Of a stretch of 64,000 bases of DNA, positions 58,539 through 64,000 are shown piece after piece (within the stretch, counting starts at the first letter, position 1; every line of letters begins with the position of its first letter). Where the stretch lies: positions 66,312,531 through 66,376,530 of the forward strand of contig CM061918.1 in NCBI GenBank assembly GCA_031002005.1, in the 5' to 3' direction. The notes beneath the pieces are model-generated. The model did no database searches. It was not told the DNA's origin and saw only the letters and a list, made by a program, of their open reading frames with translations. The stretch is from Vandiemenella viatica. Taxonomy: Eukaryota; Arthropoda; Insecta; Orthoptera; Morabidae. A program made the position numbers and the translations under genes.

Positions 58539-61033
58539 ACTGGTTCATTATGTTTGTTACATTATTTTATAGTTTTTCATCGCTTCTGGAGTTTCCTCGT
58601 CGGTTTTACCATACAGGGTTCACTGTATACAGTAGTAATTATTAGACGAGCCGCAAACAGAGTTTCGTGAATGATAATTTTCTGTCGTGTGCGATCCGAG
58701 CCAGTCTGCGTTGAGAGCGGGCGCTGTGCGCGTCATTGACGCAAATAAATTTTAAAACAAACAAGATGTGTTATTTGAAGATGCTGTCTGTGGTGCAAGA
58801 ATTAATTTTAATATTTTAGTGAAAACTTGCTCGTTGGAAATTTTTTATAGCATGGAAGTTAGTCAGTGACAACATTTTACACTACACAGTTGGAACAACG
58901 AAGCGTGTTAACTTTTAAGAAGCTTCATAATTTTTTTACGGCCTTTGTTCATAGTTTGTATAGCTTTTTCTGTTGATTTAAGTGAAAAAAGTAATTTCAT
59001 TCTTTATTTCCATGGGAAATAGTTTTTATTTTTAAACACTAGTCATCAAAATGTTTCAACTTAAAAAAAAAAGCACATCACATTTTTCGAAAAGTATTAT
59101 TTTTAGAATTTCTCCGCTGTTATAAGTGAAATGCAGAATTTCAGCGCTCTAGGGAGACAGTGGCAAAACTATTATTTTCGTGAAACGGATTATAGCAGTG
59201 AATTAACGTCACATTTATATGAATATCGATCAACTAATTACAATTGCACATATTTCAGTAGCAGAAATACAGCTCCGTTTCCGTTTGTGTTACGCACGTT
59301 CCATATTGTGTTAAAACCGCCAGTTATCAATCCCATGAAACTGCTGTCAAAGCCGGCAGCAAACCTGGCTCTTCCAAACAGCTCCATCATCGGTCGAGTT
59401 AATGGGATTGGGGGGAGGGGGGCTTTAGGGTGCAACGACTTTATCACCGAAACTACGTTGTCGGATTGTTTGCTTTATTCCCTTTGATACCGTAGGAGTG
59501 CCACAAGTAATCGCTCCAGTGTATTGAGTAAACAACGAAATCGTTCTCACACATGATTTTTAATACAACTTTTCCAGCTTTTTCCTGAGCGGTCTCATGC
59601 TGTAATAAGTTACAGATTTTCAAGTTACTACATTCCGCCTAAAACAAGGCTGGGCCTACAGTAACATGGAAACGTTAGCAGTGGACCCCAATTACACAAA
59701 GCAAGGTTTGGCAGAGGCCGAGGACATGTTAATAGGGTATATGCATGTATTAACTTATATTTTAAATCAATTATTTACCCTGTTATATAACCGAAAAAAA
59801 TATAATTTTTATGAAAATATTAAAATTTTAAAAAATATTTTGAAACTGCGATCGAGTTCCTACGATTTAAACGCCGCCAGTTTGGCGCGCTGCATTGTGA
59901 CGTCATTGTACACGACTACATTGGCGTATTGTATTTTGTGAAGTATTATATCTCAAAAGTTTTGTGTTTTATAACTTATTTCGATATGGAAGGAGATTGG
60001 AAATAATTTTAGAGCTACTTTATTGTACCAATGTGCAAAAATACGATAAGAAGTGCATCCCATAAAGTGTAATGTCCCGCAAGATGCGAGTGTAAGAAAA
60101 AAGTAAAAAAAGTTTACTAGGTTTATTTTCAAATCATTTATTACTCAAGCTTAACCTAAAGCAACTACGAAGCTTTTAAAGACATCACAGAAGACCCATC
60201 TGAAATTTTAAAAACGAATTTCAATCTGAATAATTTTGCAGGGTGCATGTCTACCTGAACTCTTGACTTTAAGAGACCACATCATTTAATGACTGAACTG
60301 GCTGATAATAATATGTCTATGGTACCGTCGTTTCTTCAAAAGCGCCTGTATATAAAAAAAAAGTCTTTTAATTACAAAATTTTGCATATATTGCTCAGAG
60401 TCAACGTGATGTAGGCGGTAAGGTGTATGCTTCCTAATTTTCCAAATCAGATTTAAATCCTCGCAGTATCAGTTATTTCTATTTATTTTTATTTGCAGAT
60501 TTTTTTTTTAATTCAACTTTAAAACAAATCTCATTACATCTAAGAAATACAACAAATGTAATTTTGGCCAATGACTTCCTACTATGCTTCGCCAACAGCG
60601 ATTGAAATTTGGTTAGGAGGCGAATCTGTTTTCGTCACTTACATTATTTCATTTTCAACCGTTTGGACACAACCACTTCCAGGAATCGTAGGGAAAAAAA
60701 ATCGATCTTCTCCATGTTATGTATTACGTTTAAAATACTTCTTGACGGAATACAAGTACAGAAACGGCGGAAATGAAATAAAGTAAAAACTAATATCTAT
60801 TTCAACCGAAAAAAACACCAAAACAATAAACTTATTAACAAAACATGAAAAAATTAAGTAAGAATGTAGTCCTCACGTGTGTACCTCCGGATTGTGTTGA
60901 GAAAACAGAATCCAGCGTAATACCCGTGAGGAGTTCATTTCCAATCAATGATTTTCTGGAAAAAATGATTTTCTGCTACTTTATTAGGTTACTAGTTTCA
61001 AAACTCGTCAAAAATGATGGGCTGAACGGTTTG
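58539..61033. other. No recognised gene
   Basis: Several open stretches under 120 codons (for example 59131-59487) lack motifs. 60400-60480 looks like a decayed tRNA-derived SINE head (GGCGGTAAGG, then GATTTAAATCC in place of box B); weak. Confidence 0.4.
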
Positions 61034-61295
61034 CAGTGGCGGATCTACAAATTTTCGGAGTCGGGGAAAAAACTTAGATTGCCGCTCCTTCAAACATGAA
61101 TTTGCCGCCCGGGGCGGTACAGAGCTATTCTTTGATTTTGCCGCCCCCTGATGGTTTCCGCTTGGGACAGTAGAGCTAAAAAAAAGGTCACCGTCACACA
61201 AATTTGCCATTTACCGCTCCTTCAAACATGATTTTGCCGCCCCCCTGAAATTGTCGCCCCGGTTTGACCCCCCCCCCCCCCCAGATCCGGCACTG
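61034..61295. mobile_element. hAT-like MITE, 262 bp, 8-bp TSD
   Basis: The ends CAGTGGCGGATCTAC and, inverted, CAGTGCCGGATCTGG are flanked by ACGGTTTG (61026-61033) and ACGGTATG (61296-61303), one mismatch in eight. Inside, TTTGCCGCCC-type phrases repeat three to four times. Confidence 0.82.
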
Positions 61296-63560
61296 ACGGT
61301 ATGTTCTGGCAAGTCATTTCTTTGGAATTGATTAACTTAGTAAAATTGTTATAAAACAACGCGCAATGCAATTCCTGGTGTCTCATTTGTGACAAAAAAC
61401 TATCAGTTTTCACTCTGGTCCGGGGTGCATTTAAACTTTATCACAAACTCCGCTAATATACCAGAACTATATTTCATTATTGGTTACTCCGGTGTGTCCG
61501 TTGATTCACATTAGATCGAACGTAGGCCTAAATATTGTTCTAAAAGGGAAAGAAAATTATTAATTTAAATCTCTACCGGTAACTCTTAATTACCTTGCAG
61601 CTTTCACTCCTCCTACGTAAGCGACTGTAGAATCTGGATTTGATTCAAAATACGTTTTCATCATGAAAACATCATTTTTTTGGAGATTATTTTACAAAAC
61701 CGCTTCCATTCACTTTTTATCATAAGAGTATTCTCACAAGAAAGCAATATTTCACGAATTATACTGATAAATTACCACAAAACTTAAACACAGTCATAAA
61801 ATTATAAAAATGTCCAGTAAATACGCCTTTGTTTACAGTATGAACATGTACTTTGACATCACGATTAGATTTGACAAAAAACGTTGCGATTCCACGAAGT
61901 TACATTTCCCTTGATTTTGATTAATTAAAATCAATAAATAAAAAGTGAATAAATAGGAAATACGTTGTAGCGGCAATTCTAGAGTAATAAAGCTTCCAAA
62001 TAAATATATTAGAGATATATTTGAATTTAATGCGTATTTCCTATTGCCCATGATAATCCCAGTCATACTGGAACTTGAGTTTTAATTGTTGACTTCTAAA
62101 TCAGCAAGCTGCTCCTTCAAAATCTAAATGTTTTTGGTAAACAAAATTGCTTGAATTTGAATGCAAAAAGAATCAAATAAAAGATCCTGAATTTATCATT
62201 CAGTAACACCACAAATGTGTGGGTATAAAGTAAGGATGTAACAGATCTCCGCATCCTCAAGTGTAGGACTTTCATGTGAAATCCTACCTCTGCTTCCACG
62301 ATTTTTAATGTGGGCATATGGCAGATGTTTTGTTTAATTTGCAATACACATTATTAATTTCTCTTTATACGAAATTCGGCTCATCTTCTCTAAGCTAACA
62401 ACGACATGGTTGTTTTTTTTTCCCTTACAATCTTGCAATAAATGCATCAATGAACTGAACGGTGTTATCACCTAAGTAATAAATTTACAAGTTTGAACTT
62501 GGATATAAAGTAAAGGGGCCTATTCATGGTCCAGCTTATAGAATATCCATGTAGAGCTACCATAGGATGCGTTCACCCATTCACTATACTAGAAGGGGCC
62601 CAACAAAATGTTCCAAGCAATCCTTTCCACTCATAGTTTCTTGCTGCAAACCAGTGTCATTATCGCATATATGCAGGATGCTTTCTCCAATTGTAATCCA
62701 ATGCCATAGCTTGTTGGATTGCAAGGACCCAAGTTGGTTGTCTGGGAGTCCAACAACATCCAGCACATCGCACATGTGGTTCTGCAACCCCTTTCATGGC
62801 CCATCAAGAGTCATTTATCAGAAAATCGGATCATTGTAGGTCCTACAAGTTGTACTGAGAATGGTCTGCTACAGTGGTGGAAAGGCGGGTGGCTGACAGG
62901 GAGATGTGCGATGGTGTGGCCTTGTGCTTGACTCTTGAATTAGTCGTGCCATGAACTCCGCAAAATTCCTATGACAAAAATTAATTTTTAGACACGTACA
63001 TGGTAGTATAAATAATTTAACTGTAAAATCGTCCCCCTTTTTTTAATGATGAGGGATAAAATAAATCAACATGGAGGTATTATATGGAAATAGATTTTAT
63101 GTATGAAAAAATGTAAAATTTGGCATAAAAATATACTTATTTTGATTTTAAGTTTATTTTTGATAATATATTAAAATCTAAATTATTATTAATTTATTTT
63201 TTCACCTCCGCATTCACTTCCACAAAACATCCGCAGATGACATCCGCATCTGCAAATGACCTTGTTTACAACTGAAGTATAAACTAAAAATAACAAAGTT
63301 GCCACAAATCCAAAATTTTCTAAATATTCTTAAATTTAGATCATTGTTCACATAAGTGCGAAAGCTCTAAAATATAATGCAGTAACTGAGTTACAAAAAA
63401 TTCATTTTTTTTTTTTTTTTGTTAACAAAGTGCTCAGATTTTGAAGCAACATACACCAATCATAATTTCTTGCAGAGGGTGAGCAGAAAAACTAAGAATT
63501 GTCTAAAAATTAGTACCCACGTAACAATAATAATGCTGCTAATAAATAATTTTTAGCGAA
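61296..63560. other. No recognised gene; one unexplained open stretch
   Basis: 62567-62931 has higher GC than its surroundings and overlapping open frames on both strands (67 codons on -, 90 and 70 on +). I cannot assign it. It could be a decayed transposon or an exon. Confidence 0.35.
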
Positions 63561-63589
63561 TTGTTTCATTTTACATCAATATAACTTAC

Positions 63590-63700
63590 ACTAATTTCCT
63601 ACATAGTTACCCTGTAAATTCAAACTATTGTCATACGTTGTAATGAGTTTTTGTATTGCTGCTTCACATTCCTATGCTACGGTTTCATCACTTTCCATTC
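63590..63700 (-). pseudogene. mariner transposase C-terminal remnant
   Basis: The - strand reads 'ECEAAIQKLITTYDNSLNLQGNYVGN' in broken form, resembling the closing segment of mariner transposases (a 'KCxNxxGDYVE'-type end). Upstream sequence to 64000 may hold its decayed HTH but is too diverged to call. Confidence 0.4.
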
Positions 63701-64000
63701 TTCAAAAGATCTTTGATAACCTTAGGGCAAATGGTACACAAAGCTTGTGAAATTACTTACTGATTCCAGCCAGTGTGATACACCGATCAATTTGTCGACT
63801 GAATTCAGCAATCGTTTGTACTGGCCGACAGGCATCCTCTAACCATTTTCTCTCCCGAGTTAAAATTTTGATACCATCGCCGTATATTCCTCATCCATTG
63901 CACTGTATCCACTAAACTTTTTGTTTTGACAATGTATATAAAGCTCGTTTCTTGTGTTAAGGATCATTTGAAGGTCTCACCCCACAAATGGTACCATTTT

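Noticed and set aside
57490..58572. Long ORFs on both strands across 57490-58572
   Set aside because: They run through the 1000-N gap; the translation is unknown residues only.

Overview
The window is animal, almost certainly arthropod, DNA. One spliced host gene on the + strand has GT-AG introns of up to about 22 kb, and nearly all the rest is transposable-element debris. The mix of non-LTR families, mariner, pogo-like, piggyBac-like and Penelope-like elements and two tRNA-derived SINE families suggests an insect with a large, repeat-rich genome, perhaps a polyneopteran. That placement is inference; no taxonomic marker is visible. No bacterial-style operon, CRISPR array, rRNA or functional tRNA was seen.

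Host gene: an F-box/leucine-rich-repeat gene runs left to right from 20299. Five exons (20290-20492, 21332-21500, 32923-33233, 55121-55336, 56462-56638) join in consistent reading phase and give about 355 residues: an N-terminal F-box followed by degenerate LRRs. The last visible exon ends on an open donor. The 3' part must lie in the 1000-N assembly gap (57539-58538) or beyond the window. A splice acceptor before exon 1 implies an upstream 5'UTR exon that I could not place.

Mobile DNA, left to right. 1-8840: pieces of one non-LTR family ('LINE-B') carrying a 1278-bp foldback element with an 8-bp target duplication and a pogo-like element whose catalytic core is deleted. 8850-13250: a near full-length but frameshifted CR1-like LINE with an SGNH-esterase-like ORF1. 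14180-18475: a four-deep nest (LINE-B > LINE-A > piggyBac-like element > SINE) plus two hairpin elements. Intron 2: a MITE, a solo LTR, two mariner copies, a 5'-truncated RT-RNaseH LINE and Penelope-like GIY-YIG fragments. Intron 3: LINE-A copies, one containing a SINE that itself contains a solo LTR, another split by an RTE-type LINE; several inverted-repeat elements; and a 9.2-kb LTR retrotransposon on the - strand. Intron 4 is mostly a mariner remnant.

The best candidate for something undescribed is the 9.2-kb LTR element (45736-54955). Its two LTRs are near identical, so the insertion is young. It has primer-binding and polypurine-like sites and a chain of four overlapping ORFs, but no recognisable protease, reverse transcriptase, RNase H or integrase. 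Two solo LTRs with matching termini and exact 4-bp target duplications show that the wider family has been active here. A second theme is inverted-repeat elements whose arms carry hammerhead-ribozyme-like cores, close to Penelope-like fragments.
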